From: Streptomyces sp. NK08204
GTDB taxonomy: Bacteria; Actinomycetota; Actinomycetes; Streptomycetales; Streptomycetaceae
DNA: 64,000 bases
Direction of reading: 5' to 3'
Assembly: GCF_020400585.1 (NCBI RefSeq)
Contig: NZ_JAINVF010000011.1
Location: 1 to 64,000 of the forward strand
Shown: piece after piece, positions 8,498 to 16,515 of the stretch
Position numbering within the stretch: position 1 is the stretch's first letter
Layout of the letters: each line of letters opens with the position of its first letter
Translations under genes and position numbers: made by a program
The notes under the pieces: model-generated
What the model saw: the letters and a program-made list of their open reading frames with translations, nothing else
Told to the model about the DNA's origin: nothing
Database searches by the model: none

Positions 8498-9415
8498 ATG
8501 CGCCGTGTCCGGTACGACAGCACCGGCGGTCCGCTGTTCCTCGAAGAGGCCCCCGTCCCCGCACCCGGACCCGGCGAACTGCTGGTGCGCTGCAAGGCGG
8601 TCGGTGTGACGCTGCCGGTGGTGCGCAAGGTCACCGAGGCCGCCGAGCCGATCCCGCTGGGCGGCGAGATCGCCGGCCGCGTGGTGGCGGTGGGCGAGGG
8701 CGTCACCCGCTTCGGCACCGGCGACCGGGTCACCGGGCTGTGCTTCGGGCACGGGTACGCCGACTTCGCCGTACTGCACGAGACCATGGCCTCCCCCGTA
8801 CCGGAGGGGGTCGGCGCCGTCGACGCGGTCGCACTGGTGCGCAGCGGCCTGGTGGCCTTCGGCGCGCTGGAGGCGGCGCGGCCCGCCCCCGGTGAGACCG
8901 TCCTGGTCACGGCTGCGGCGAGCGGTGTCGGGCACCTGGCGGTGCAGCTGGCGCGGGCTCGGGGTGCGGGCCGGGTGATCGGCGCCGTCTCCGACCCGGC
9001 CAAGGCGGACTTCGTCCGCTCCCTCGGCGCGGACGACTGCGTGCAGTACGCGGACGACAGCTGGGGAGAGCCCGTCGACTGTGTACTGGACGGGGTCGGC
9101 GGTGACCTGCTCACCCCCGCCCTCGCCGCACTCGCCCCGCACGGCCGTCTGGTGGCCTACAGCTCTGGCGGCGGCGCGATCCGGGCGTACGACCTGCTGG
9201 TGGGCGCCAAGTCGGTGATCGGGTTCCAGATGGCGCTGATCGCCCGCGGCCGGCCGGAGCTGTACGAGCGGTGGCGACAGGAGCTGTGGCGGCTGTACGG
9301 CGAGGGGATCCTCCGGCCCGCCGTGCACGGCGAGTTCACCCTCGGGGACGCGGCGAGGGCCCACGCGGTGATCGAGTCGCGGGCCAACCTCGGCAAGGTG
9401 GTCCTGCGCCCGTGA
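8498..9415 (+). CDS. MDR-family NADPH:quinone oxidoreductase-like protein
   Basis: A 305-residue medium-chain dehydrogenase/reductase. The N-terminal GroES-like half carries LGGEIAGRVVAVGEGVTRFGTGDRV. The Rossmann half has ETVLVTAAASGVGHLAVQLARARG, the AxxGxxGxxA-type nucleotide-binding turn of quinone oxidoreductases. The zinc-binding cysteines and histidines of alcohol dehydrogenases are absent. It would reduce quinones or alpha,beta-unsaturated carbonyls with NADPH in the cytoplasm. The neighbouring divergent MarR gene suggests induction by a toxic quinone-like compound. The start MRRVRYDS follows GGAGG six bases upstream. Confidence 0.88.
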   Translation: MRRVRYDSTGGPLFLEEAPVPAPGPGELLVRCKAVGVTLPVVRKVTEAAEPIPLGGEIAGRVVAVGEGVTRFGTGDRVTGLCFGHGYADFAVLHETMASPVPEGVGAVDAVALVRSGLVAFGALEAARPAPGETVLVTAAASGVGHLAVQLARARGAGRVIGAVSDPAKADFVRSLGADDCVQYADDSWGEPVDCVLDGVGGDLLTPALAALAPHGRLVAYSSGGGAIRAYDLLVGAKSVIGFQMALIARGRPELYERWRQELWRLYGEGILRPAVHGEFTLGDAARAHAVIESRANLGKVVLRP

Positions 9416-9430
9416 GTGCCCGCACGGTTA

Positions 9431-9459
9431 TTGCTGAGGGTGAGGCCCCCCACTACCGT
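9431..9459 (+). promoter_or_regulatory. Sigma-70-type promoter of the sialidase gene
   Basis: A -35 hexamer TTGCTG (9431-9436) and a -10 hexamer TACCGT (9454-9459) are separated by 17 bases. The predicted start near 9466 lies just before the GGACAT/ATGTCC inverted repeat, so a protein bound there would block transcription. Confidence 0.5.
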
Positions 9460-9475
9460 CGATGGGGCGCACGTT

Positions 9476-9500
9476 TGGACATGGGATGTCCGGATGTCCA
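9476..9500. promoter_or_regulatory. Operator-like inverted repeat upstream of sialidase
   Basis: GGACAT (9477-9482), GGG, ATGTCC (9486-9491) is a perfect 6+6 palindrome, and a third half-site ATGTCCA at 9494-9500 pairs with TGGACAT at 9476-9482. It lies between the predicted promoter and the sialidase ribosome-binding site, the position of a repressor operator. Confidence 0.45.
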
Positions 9501-9529
9501 TACCCGGCCGACGAAGGGCAGGTCGCACC

Positions 9530-11407
9530 ATGCCGTCAGGTCTTCGCGTCCGTCTCAGATCTCTCCTGGCCGCCACGGCCGCCGCCACGGCGCTGCTGGT
9601 TGTTCCGCTCGTCGCACCGCACCCCGCGCAGGCCCAGCCCGCCGCGCAGCCGGCGCCGTTCCAGCAGCAGGTCCTGTTCAGGGCCACCCAGGATCCGGGC
9701 TACGCCTGCTTCCGCATCCCGGCGATCGTACGGACGAACGACGGGGTGCTGCTGGCGTTCGCCGAAGGCCGGGTCCTGAACTGCGGGGACGCGGCCGACA
9801 TCGACATCGTCCTCAAGCGCTCCACCGACGGCGGCCGCACCTGGGGCCCGCTGCAGGTGGTCAACGAGGGAGCCGGCGACACACACGGCAATCCGGCACC
9901 CCTCGTGGACCGCGACACCGGCCGGATCTGGCTCGCGGAGACGTACAACACGGGCCGCAAGGACGGCGCCGGCTGCTCCGTGCCCTGCGACCGCACCCCC
10001 CACCTGCAGTACAGCGACGACGACGGTGGGACCTGGTCCGAGCCCCGCGACCTCAGCCCCGAGATCCTGCCCGCCGACTGGAACTCCTGGTACGCGACCG
10101 GCCCCGTGCACGGTGTCCAGCTCACCCGCGGCCGGTACGCCGGCCGGCTGGTCTTCGGTGTCAACACCGAGACATGGGACGGCAGCCGGGTCACCGCCAA
10201 CCACGCGGCGCTCATCGTCAGCGACGACGACGGCGGCCACTGGCGGATCGGCGCCACCGACACCTGGCCGATCGCCGCCGACGGCACCTTCCGGCAGAAG
10301 CCTTCCGAGCTGACCCTGGTCGAGCGCGGCGACGGTTCGCTCCTGGTCAGCGGCCGAGAGCAGGACGGCACCGACCTCGGCCACCGCACCGAGGCGGTCA
10401 GCCGCGACGGCGGCTCCAGCTTCGCCGCACCCTTCCGCGCTCTGCCCGACCTGTACACCCCGCAAGTGCAGGGCTCGATGCTGCGGCTGGGCGACCGCAT
10501 CCTGCTCGCCTGCCCCGCCGACCCGGACCGACGCCGCACGATGATGATCCGGTCCTCCTACGACGGCGGACGCACCTGGGACAGCGTGGACCGCGGCACG
10601 GTCGTCACCACGGACTGGTCGGGCTACTCCGACCTGGTGCGCGCCGACGAGGACACCGTGGGCCTGATGTACGAGGGCGGCGCGGTGGACGCGCGCGACG
10701 AGATCCGGTTCGCGCGTTTCACCGAGGACTGGCTCGCGCCGCGCCGCGGCCCGGACCCGGTCACCCCCGACCTCGCCCCGTATGCCCGCCCCGCCGCGGT
10801 GCTCGGCGACGCCGAGGAGACGGACGGCGTCCTCGGCGGCGCGCTGGAGTTCGACGGCGCCGACGACGCCGTACGCCTGCCGTACCGGGACGGGCTTCCC
10901 CTGGCCACCAAGGACTTCACGGCGAGCCTGTGGTTCCGGTACACGGCCAGGAGCGGGGAGCAGCCGCTGATGTGGATGGGTGGCATCGGCACCGGTCAGC
11001 CGCAGGTGTGGGTGCGTGGCGAGCCGGCGAACAACCGGATCCAGGGCCTGATCACCGTGCGCAGCGGCGCCACCCCGGCGCGGAGCGTGTCCGTGCGCTC
11101 GGACACCGCGTACAACGACGGCCGCTGGCACCACCTGGCGCTCCGCCGCGGCGGCGGCCGGCTGTCGCTGTCCGTCGACGGTACGCAGTGGTCCGTGGCC
11201 GGCGTACCGGGGTCGGTCAGCCGTAATTCCCCCTTCGGGGTGCATGTGGGTCAGCGCATGGACAGCCGTGCCTACTTCACCGGAGCGATCGACGAGGTGC
11301 ACGTCTGGGACCGGGCGCTGACCGACGAGGAGCTGTCCGACCCGAAGGCGCTGCGCTCACCGCAGGACACTGTGCTGTGGCTGCCCCTGGACGAGGTGAG
11401 CGGCTGA
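9530..11407 (+). CDS. Secreted exo-alpha-sialidase with C-terminal LamG-like domain
   Basis: A 625-residue exported protein. The signal peptide covers residues 1 to about 32, ending near PAQAQPA. The catalytic six-bladed propeller (about 40-440) has the sialidase FRIP motif (ACFRIPAIV) and four Asp boxes of the form SxDxGxTW (STDGGRTWG, SDDDGGTWS, SDDDGGHWR, SYDGGRTWD). A concanavalin/LamG-type module (about 470-620) would bind carbohydrate. It releases terminal sialic acid from glycoconjugates outside the cell. ATG at 9530 follows AGGGCAGG; an earlier in-frame ATG at 9494 is less likely. The 3' end overlaps the convergent symporter gene by 51 bases. Confidence 0.92.
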   Translation: MPSGLRVRLRSLLAATAAATALLVVPLVAPHPAQAQPAAQPAPFQQQVLFRATQDPGYACFRIPAIVRTNDGVLLAFAEGRVLNCGDAADIDIVLKRSTDGGRTWGPLQVVNEGAGDTHGNPAPLVDRDTGRIWLAETYNTGRKDGAGCSVPCDRTPHLQYSDDDGGTWSEPRDLSPEILPADWNSWYATGPVHGVQLTRGRYAGRLVFGVNTETWDGSRVTANHAALIVSDDDGGHWRIGATDTWPIAADGTFRQKPSELTLVERGDGSLLVSGREQDGTDLGHRTEAVSRDGGSSFAAPFRALPDLYTPQVQGSMLRLGDRILLACPADPDRRRTMMIRSSYDGGRTWDSVDRGTVVTTDWSGYSDLVRADEDTVGLMYEGGAVDARDEIRFARFTEDWLAPRRGPDPVTPDLAPYARPAAVLGDAEETDGVLGGALEFDGADDAVRLPYRDGLPLATKDFTASLWFRYTARSGEQPLMWMGGIGTGQPQVWVRGEPANNRIQGLITVRSGATPARSVSVRSDTAYNDGRWHHLALRRGGGRLSLSVDGTQWSVAGVPGSVSRNSPFGVHVGQRMDSRAYFTGAIDEVHVWDRALTDEELSDPKALRSPQDTVLWLPLDEVSG

Positions 11408-12439
11408 GATGCCGGGGGCCTCCTCCGGGTCGCGGGCGCGCCGTTTGGCGATGACCGCGCACACCATGAGCTGCATCTGGTGGAAGAGCATCAGCGGCAG
11501 CACGGCGAGGGAGGCGTGGGCGCCGAACAGGACGCTCGCCATGGGCAGCCCGGAGGCGAGGGACTTCTTCGAGCCGGCGAACTGGATGGCGATCCGGTCC
11601 GCCCGGCCGAAGCCCAGGGCCTTGCCGCCGTACCAGGTCAGGGCGAGCATCACGGCGAGCAGGACGGCCTCGACGGCGAGCAGCGCGGCGAGGCGCGCGG
11701 GGCTGACCTGGTGCCACATGCCCTGGGTCATGCCCTCGCTGAACGCGGTGTAGACGACCAGCAGGATCGACCCGCGGTCGACCAGTCCGAGGACCTTCTT
11801 GTGCCGGGCGACGAAGGCGCCGATCCACCGGCGCGCCAGCTGCCCGGCGAGGAACGGCACGAGCAGCTGGAGCACGATCTTCACCAGCGAGTCGGCGGAG
11901 AACCCGCCGCCGCTGCCGCCGAGCAGGGCCGCGGCGAGCAGCGGGGTGAGGACGATGCCGGCGAGGGAGGAGAAGGAGCCCGCGCAGATGGCGGCGGGCA
12001 CGTTGCCGCGGGCGATCGAGGTGAAGGCGATGGACGACTGGATCGTGGACGGCACCAGGGTCAGGAACAGCAGGCCCTGGTACAGCGGATGGGTCAGCAG
12101 CGCCGGAACGAGAGCGCGCGCGCCGGTCCCCAGCACCGGGAAGACGACGAACGTGCAGGCCAGGACGGCGGTGTGGAGTCGCCAGTGCCGCAGCCCGTCC
12201 AGGGCCTCACGGGTGGACAGGCGGGCGCCGTAGAGGAAGAAGAGGAAGGCGATCGCGGCCGTGGAGGCACCGGAGGCCACGTCGGCGCCGGTGCCCCGGG
12301 CGGGGAACAGCGCGGCGAGGCCCACCGTGCCGAGCAGCAGCACGATGTAGGGGTCGATCGGCATCCAACTCGGCCAGTGAGGGCGTTTCACGGTGCTCCG
12401 ATGTGCTGTGCGTGTCCGTCGCTGTGCGTGTGTGTCCAT
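11357..12439 (-). CDS. Bile acid:sodium symporter family transporter
   Basis: A 360-residue membrane protein of the SBF/BASS-like fold with about nine to ten transmembrane segments. Family motifs include LVPSTIQSSIAFTSIARGNVPAA and the later FAGSKKSLASGLPMASVLF, which is characteristic of the YfeH-type subgroup. It probably takes up an organic anion with sodium. The first 35 residues are a basic cytoplasmic tail. Upstream ATG at 12454 is an alternative start. The divergent LysR gene 85 bases away is the likely regulator. The last 17 codons overlap the end of the sialidase gene on the other strand. Confidence 0.85.
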   Translation of the reverse strand: MDTHAQRRTRTAHRSTVKRPHWPSWMPIDPYIVLLLGTVGLAALFPARGTGADVASGASTAAIAFLFFLYGARLSTREALDGLRHWRLHTAVLACTFVVFPVLGTGARALVPALLTHPLYQGLLFLTLVPSTIQSSIAFTSIARGNVPAAICAGSFSSLAGIVLTPLLAAALLGGSGGGFSADSLVKIVLQLLVPFLAGQLARRWIGAFVARHKKVLGLVDRGSILLVVYTAFSEGMTQGMWHQVSPARLAALLAVEAVLLAVMLALTWYGGKALGFGRADRIAIQFAGSKKSLASGLPMASVLFGAHASLAVLPLMLFHQMQLMVCAVIAKRRARDPEEAPGISAAHLVQGQPQHSVLR

Positions 12440-12524
12440 CGTCGCCCTCCGCACGCCGATCGGGAATCCCGTACACCACTCTGACTGTCATCACGATCGA
12501 CGATGACTGCGTATGCTGCACTTC

Positions 12525-13394
12525 GTGTACGACCCGACGCAGTTGCGCACCTTCCTCGCGGTCGCCCAGACGCTGAGCTTCACCCAGGCCGCCCGGCGGC
12601 TCGGGCTGCGTCAGTCGACGGTCAGCCAGCACGTGCGCCGGCTGGAGGACGCGGCGGGACGCCAGCTGTTCTCCCGGGACACCCACTCGGTGGAGCTGAC
12701 CGAGGACGGCGAGGCCATGCTCGGCTTCGCCCGCCGGATCCTGGAGGTGCACGAGCAGGCGACGGTGTTCTTCTCCGGCACCCGGGTGCGGGGGCGGCTG
12801 CGCTTCGGCGCCTCGGAGGACTTCGTCCTCACCCGGCTGCCGGAGATCCTCGAGGGCTTCCGCTACGACCACCCCGAGGTCGACCTGGAGCTGACGGTGG
12901 AACTGTCCGGCACCCTGCACGAGCAGCTGGCCGCCGGGAAGCTCGACCTGGTGCTGGCCAAGCGGCGCCCGGAGGACCCCCGCGGCGAGCTGGTGTGGCG
13001 CGACGACCTGGTGTGGATCGGCGCCGAGCGGCTGCGTCTGGAGGCCGGCCGGCCTGTCCCGCTGATCGTGTACCCCCCGCCGGGCATCACCCGGGCCCGG
13101 GCCCTGGAGACGCTGGAGGAGCAGGGGCGGCCGTGGCGGATCGTCTGCACGAGCGGCAGCCTCAATGGACTGATCGCGGCGGCGCGGGCCGGACTCGGTG
13201 TGATGGCCCACTCCCGGCGGCTGATCCCGCCCGGCCTGTTCCGGCTGCCGGACCGCGCCGGCCTGCCCGAACTGGGCAAGGTCGACTTCGTCCTCGTGCA
13301 TGGCCGGCGCCGGGGCGCGGCGGAGGACGCCGCGAACGCGCTGGCCGCGGCGGTCCTCGCGGGCGGCGAGCGGCTGCGGCGGCGGGTCGGCTGA
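12525..13394 (+). CDS. LysR family transcriptional regulator
   Basis: A 289-residue LysR protein. The winged HTH lies at residues 1-62 (LRTFLAVAQTLSFTQAARRL, then STVSQHVRRLEDAAG) and the periplasmic-binding-like effector domain at about 85-285. A TATGCT -10 element at 12512-12517 ends 7 bases before the GTG at 12525, so the mRNA is probably leaderless and starts on this GTG. An ATG at 12513 in frame would lie inside the -10 box. It is divergent from the symporter, which it likely controls, as is common for LysR/transporter pairs. Confidence 0.88.
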   Translation: MYDPTQLRTFLAVAQTLSFTQAARRLGLRQSTVSQHVRRLEDAAGRQLFSRDTHSVELTEDGEAMLGFARRILEVHEQATVFFSGTRVRGRLRFGASEDFVLTRLPEILEGFRYDHPEVDLELTVELSGTLHEQLAAGKLDLVLAKRRPEDPRGELVWRDDLVWIGAERLRLEAGRPVPLIVYPPPGITRARALETLEEQGRPWRIVCTSGSLNGLIAAARAGLGVMAHSRRLIPPGLFRLPDRAGLPELGKVDFVLVHGRRRGAAEDAANALAAAVLAGGERLRRRVG

Positions 13395-13431
13395 CGACCG
13401 CTCGCGGCGCGCCGGCATCTCGCGCGGCAGG

Positions 13432-14415
13432 TCAGCGTCCCGCGCGGTAGGTCAGCTGCTTGACCCGGCGCAGGAACGGGGTGGCCTCCACGTGCTGGAC
13501 GCCGTCCAGGGCGCCGAGCGGGCCGCTCAGGTAGGCGTACAGGTCCGCGGTGTCGCGGACGACGGCGGTGACGACGATGTGGGAGGGGCCCGCCGTGGCG
13601 GAGGCGAAAGCGACCTGGTCGTGTCCGGCGAGGGTCTGGCCGACCGTGTGCAGGGCACCGGGCGTGGTGGTGATCCACAGGATGGCCGCCGCAGAGTAGC
13701 CGAGGATCTCCGTGTGGTACTCGACGTCGATGTACACGGCGCCGGAGGCGATCAGGGCGGACAGACGGCGTTTGACGGCTGACTCGGAGCGGCCGGTGAG
13801 GCGTTCGAGCTCGGGGTAGGTGGCGCGGCCGTCGCGCTCCAGAGCGGCGAGCAGCGGGGCGTCCTCGGGTTCCAGCCGTAGCGGGGCGGCAGGCGTCCCG
13901 GCCGGGGTGGGGCGCAGGGCGGCGATCTGCTCGTCGGTCAGGGCCCGGAACTTGCGCAGCCAGCCGTCCGGGCCGCCGTGGAAGCGGTGCAGGAGTTGCA
14001 GGGCGCGGATCTCCACGACGCTCGGGGTGCGGGGCAGTTTGCCGAGGAGGAGGTCGTCGTGGTCGGAGGGGCTGCGCGGCCGGGTCAGGCAGAGGATCTC
14101 GGTCCCGCCGGAGGCCAGGCCGATCCACTGGGTGTCGGGCCGTTTGGCGAGCGCGTCGGCGATGACGGCGGCGCCGTCGGGGGCGCAGCGCAGGCGGAGC
14201 ATCCACTGGTCCTGGCCGAGCCGTGCGGCGTCGCGCACGGCGACGACCCGCAGGCCCCCTTGCGCACACAGCCGACGGTAGCGGCGGGCGATCGTCTGGT
14301 CGGAGACGCCGAGCACCGCGGCGATGCGGCGGAAGGAGGCGCGGCCGTCGATCTCCAGCGCGGACAGCAGCTTCAGGTCCAGCTCGTCGAAGGTGTCGGA
14401 TTCCATCTCGAGCAT
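13432..14415 (-). CDS. Lrp/AsnC family regulator, duplicated HTH type
   Basis: A 327-residue protein with two Lrp-type modules. The first HTH is at residues about 8-55 (LDLKLLSALEIDGRASFRRIAAVLG) and the second at about 165-215 (LERDGRATYPELERLTGRS), each followed by part of an AsnC ligand-binding domain. This long double form is typical of actinobacteria. ATG at 14415 follows AGGAG at a spacing of 6. It is divergent from the MFS exporter and is its likely regulator, perhaps sensing an amino acid. Its last codons are duplicated just past the stop (CTGACCTACCGCGCGG, CTGACCTGCCGCGCG), a small slippage scar. Confidence 0.87.
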   Translation of the reverse strand: MLEMESDTFDELDLKLLSALEIDGRASFRRIAAVLGVSDQTIARRYRRLCAQGGLRVVAVRDAARLGQDQWMLRLRCAPDGAAVIADALAKRPDTQWIGLASGGTEILCLTRPRSPSDHDDLLLGKLPRTPSVVEIRALQLLHRFHGGPDGWLRKFRALTDEQIAALRPTPAGTPAAPLRLEPEDAPLLAALERDGRATYPELERLTGRSESAVKRRLSALIASGAVYIDVEYHTEILGYSAAAILWITTTPGALHTVGQTLAGHDQVAFASATAGPSHIVVTAVVRDTADLYAYLSGPLGALDGVQHVEATPFLRRVKQLTYRAGR

Positions 14416-14582
14416 GGCTTCTCCTGTCGGATTTCTCCGGTCCAGGGCCTTCTTGGCCACTGTTCGGTCGTGACATGGACATCGTATGGAGCGACAGGGA
14501 TCGACAGGGGCGGACGCGAACGGACACGAACGGACGTGACGGACGTGACGGACGCGGACGGCCGCGGAGGGGGAGAGGGATC

Positions 14583-16118
14583 ATGCGGACCTGGGGGACG
14601 CTCACGGCCGTGTGCCTGGGCACGTTCATGTTGCTGCTGGATGTGACGATCGTGGTGGTGGCGCTGCCGGACATGGCGCGGGCGCTGCACGCGTCGCTCG
14701 GCGAGCTGCAGTGGGTGGTGGACGCGTACGCACTCGCGCTGGCCGCGCTGGTGCTGGGCGTGGGTGCCGCGGCCGACATGGTGGGGCGCCGCCGGGTGCA
14801 TGTGGCGGGTGTGGCGCTGTTCGCGGGCGCGAGCATGGTGTGCGGTCTGGCGTCGGGACCGGGGCTGCTGGTGGCGGCGCGGGCGGTGCAGGGGGTGGGC
14901 GCGGCGGCGATGCTCGCCACCACGCTGCCTCTGCTGGGCTCGGCCTATCACGGGCGGCGGCGGTCGGCGGCCTTCGGTGTGTGGGGCGCGGTCAGCAGCG
15001 CAGCCGCGGCGGTGGGGCCGGTGCTGGGCGGGCTGATCGCCGAGGGGCCGGGCTGGCGGTGGATCTTCTTCGTGAACCTGCCGGTGAGTGTCGCCGCGGT
15101 GTGGCTGACGCTGCGGACGGTTCCGGAGTCCCGCGGTGCGTCCGCCGAGGCCGGGCCGGGTGCGTCGGCGGAGCCGGGTGCGTGGGCGAGGGTCGACTGG
15201 CCGGGTACGGCGGCCTTCGCGGCGTTCGCGGGCGGCACGACGTATGCGGTGGTGCGGGCCGGCGACGACGGCTGGACGGATCCGGTGACACTCGCGGCGT
15301 TCGGGTCTGCCGCGGTGGCGCTGGCGGTGTTCGTGCTGGTGGAGCGGCGGGCGGTGCGTCCGCTGCTGGATCTGTCGCTGCTGCGCAGGCCCGCGTTCGC
15401 CGGGGTGCTGCTCGGTTCGTTCGCGTTCAACGGGGTGGCGTTCGGCTCGGTGGCGTATCTGTCGATCTGGATGCAGACGCTGCTCGGGCTGTCGCCGGTG
15501 CGCGGCGGGCTGACGCTGCTGCCGATGACGGCCGTGTCCATGGTGGTCGCGCTGCTGGTGGGGCGGCTGCTGCACGGGGTGCCGGCGTGGCTGACGATCG
15601 GTGGCGGGCTGCTGCTGGTCGGTGCGGGCACGCTGGGCCAGGCGGTGCTGGACGCGGGCTCCGGCTGGACGGCCCTGCTGCCCGGGTTCGTGCTGGTCGG
15701 CATCGGCACCGGGCTTGTCGCGCCGACGGCGGCCGGGGCGGCGCTGGCGGCGGTGCCGGCGGAGCAGGCAGGGATGGCGAGCGGTGCGGTGAACACGGTC
15801 AGGCAGCTCGGGTACGCGCTCGGGGTCGCCGTCTTCGGCACCGTCCTCACCTCCCGGATGACCGGCCCGCTCCCCCGCGATGCCGCCCACGCCCTGGCCG
15901 GCGGCGGCGCGGCGGCCCTCCGCGGCGGCATGGGCGACCACGCCCTGCGGGCCGCGTTCGCCTCGGGTCTGAACGGGGCGCTCGTCGTCGCCGGGCTCGC
16001 GGGGCTCGCGGCGGGCACCGCGGTGCTGCTGCTGGTGCGCGCGGGGCGGCCGGCGGCCGGGGCGGTGGCACCGGCGGCCGAGCCGGTGCGCGCGGAGGCG
16101 GGGGCGCCGCGCGGGTAG
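14583..16118 (+). CDS. DHA2-type MFS drug/proton antiporter (EmrB/QacA family)
   Basis: A 511-residue transporter with 14 predicted membrane helices. Motif D1 of the DHA2 family is near the N-terminus (LLLDVTIVVVALPDMARAL), motif A follows helix 2 (GAAADMVGRRRVHVAG), and motif C is in helix 5 (GAVSSAAAAVGPVLGGLIAE). Such proteins export hydrophobic drugs or the cell's own products in exchange for protons. The gene is divergent from a duplicated Lrp regulator. The start ATG follows GGGGAGAGGG. The spacer before it contains short ACGGACGTG repeats (about 14510-14560). Confidence 0.88.
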   Translation: MRTWGTLTAVCLGTFMLLLDVTIVVVALPDMARALHASLGELQWVVDAYALALAALVLGVGAAADMVGRRRVHVAGVALFAGASMVCGLASGPGLLVAARAVQGVGAAAMLATTLPLLGSAYHGRRRSAAFGVWGAVSSAAAAVGPVLGGLIAEGPGWRWIFFVNLPVSVAAVWLTLRTVPESRGASAEAGPGASAEPGAWARVDWPGTAAFAAFAGGTTYAVVRAGDDGWTDPVTLAAFGSAAVALAVFVLVERRAVRPLLDLSLLRRPAFAGVLLGSFAFNGVAFGSVAYLSIWMQTLLGLSPVRGGLTLLPMTAVSMVVALLVGRLLHGVPAWLTIGGGLLLVGAGTLGQAVLDAGSGWTALLPGFVLVGIGTGLVAPTAAGAALAAVPAEQAGMASGAVNTVRQLGYALGVAVFGTVLTSRMTGPLPRDAAHALAGGGAAALRGGMGDHALRAAFASGLNGALVVAGLAGLAAGTAVLLLVRAGRPAAGAVAPAAEPVRAEAGAPRG

Positions 16119-16195
16119 GCGGTGAGGCAGCGCGTGGGTGGCCGACGGTGCGAACGGTCACGGCCGGGCGCGCCGAGGTGCGGCGTGACGGTACG

Positions 16196-16232
16196 GCGAG
16201 GGCGGCCCGGGGCACCGGCGGGCCGCCCTCGC
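16196..16232. terminator. Strong hairpin terminator after the MFS gene
   Basis: GCGAGGGCGGCCCG (16196-16209) pairs perfectly over 14 bp with CGGGCCGCCCTCGC (16219-16232), loop 9 bases, about 80 bases past the MFS stop codon. There is no T-tract, as usual in Streptomyces. Confidence 0.7.
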
Positions 16233-16327
16233 GGCGTTCGGTCGACCGTTCCCGGACGCCGCGGCGCCGGGGCACCGGGGGCGTAACCGGCAGGTACAGA
16301 TTCGGTGGAGATTAGGGTGCCGGAACT

Positions 16328-16343
16328 TACTGACTCGTCAGTA
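16328..16343. promoter_or_regulatory. TetR-type operator candidate upstream of acyl-CoA ligase
   Basis: TACTGACTCGTCAGTA is symmetric except for the two central bases. It lies about 170 bases before the fatty acyl-CoA ligase start, in the only AT-richer part of a 397-base spacer. TACTGAC/GTCAGTA half-sites resemble operators of TetR-family fatty-acid-degradation repressors. Apart from this palindrome and the hairpin at 16196, I see nothing else in the spacer. Confidence 0.5.
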
Positions 16344-16515
16344 TTGTGTCCTGCCGTTCCCCATGTGCGGGCATTTTCCGGTCGGCGGACGGGAGAAAGA
16401 TGGGGTTTGCTGTGTTTCCGCACCCCTCCCGCCCGGTGTGCGCGTGGGGTAGCTTTCACCGCGCTGTGGGGAGCGACACGCACATGACCGAGGAGCGAGG
16501 GACCAGGGAGCGGCT

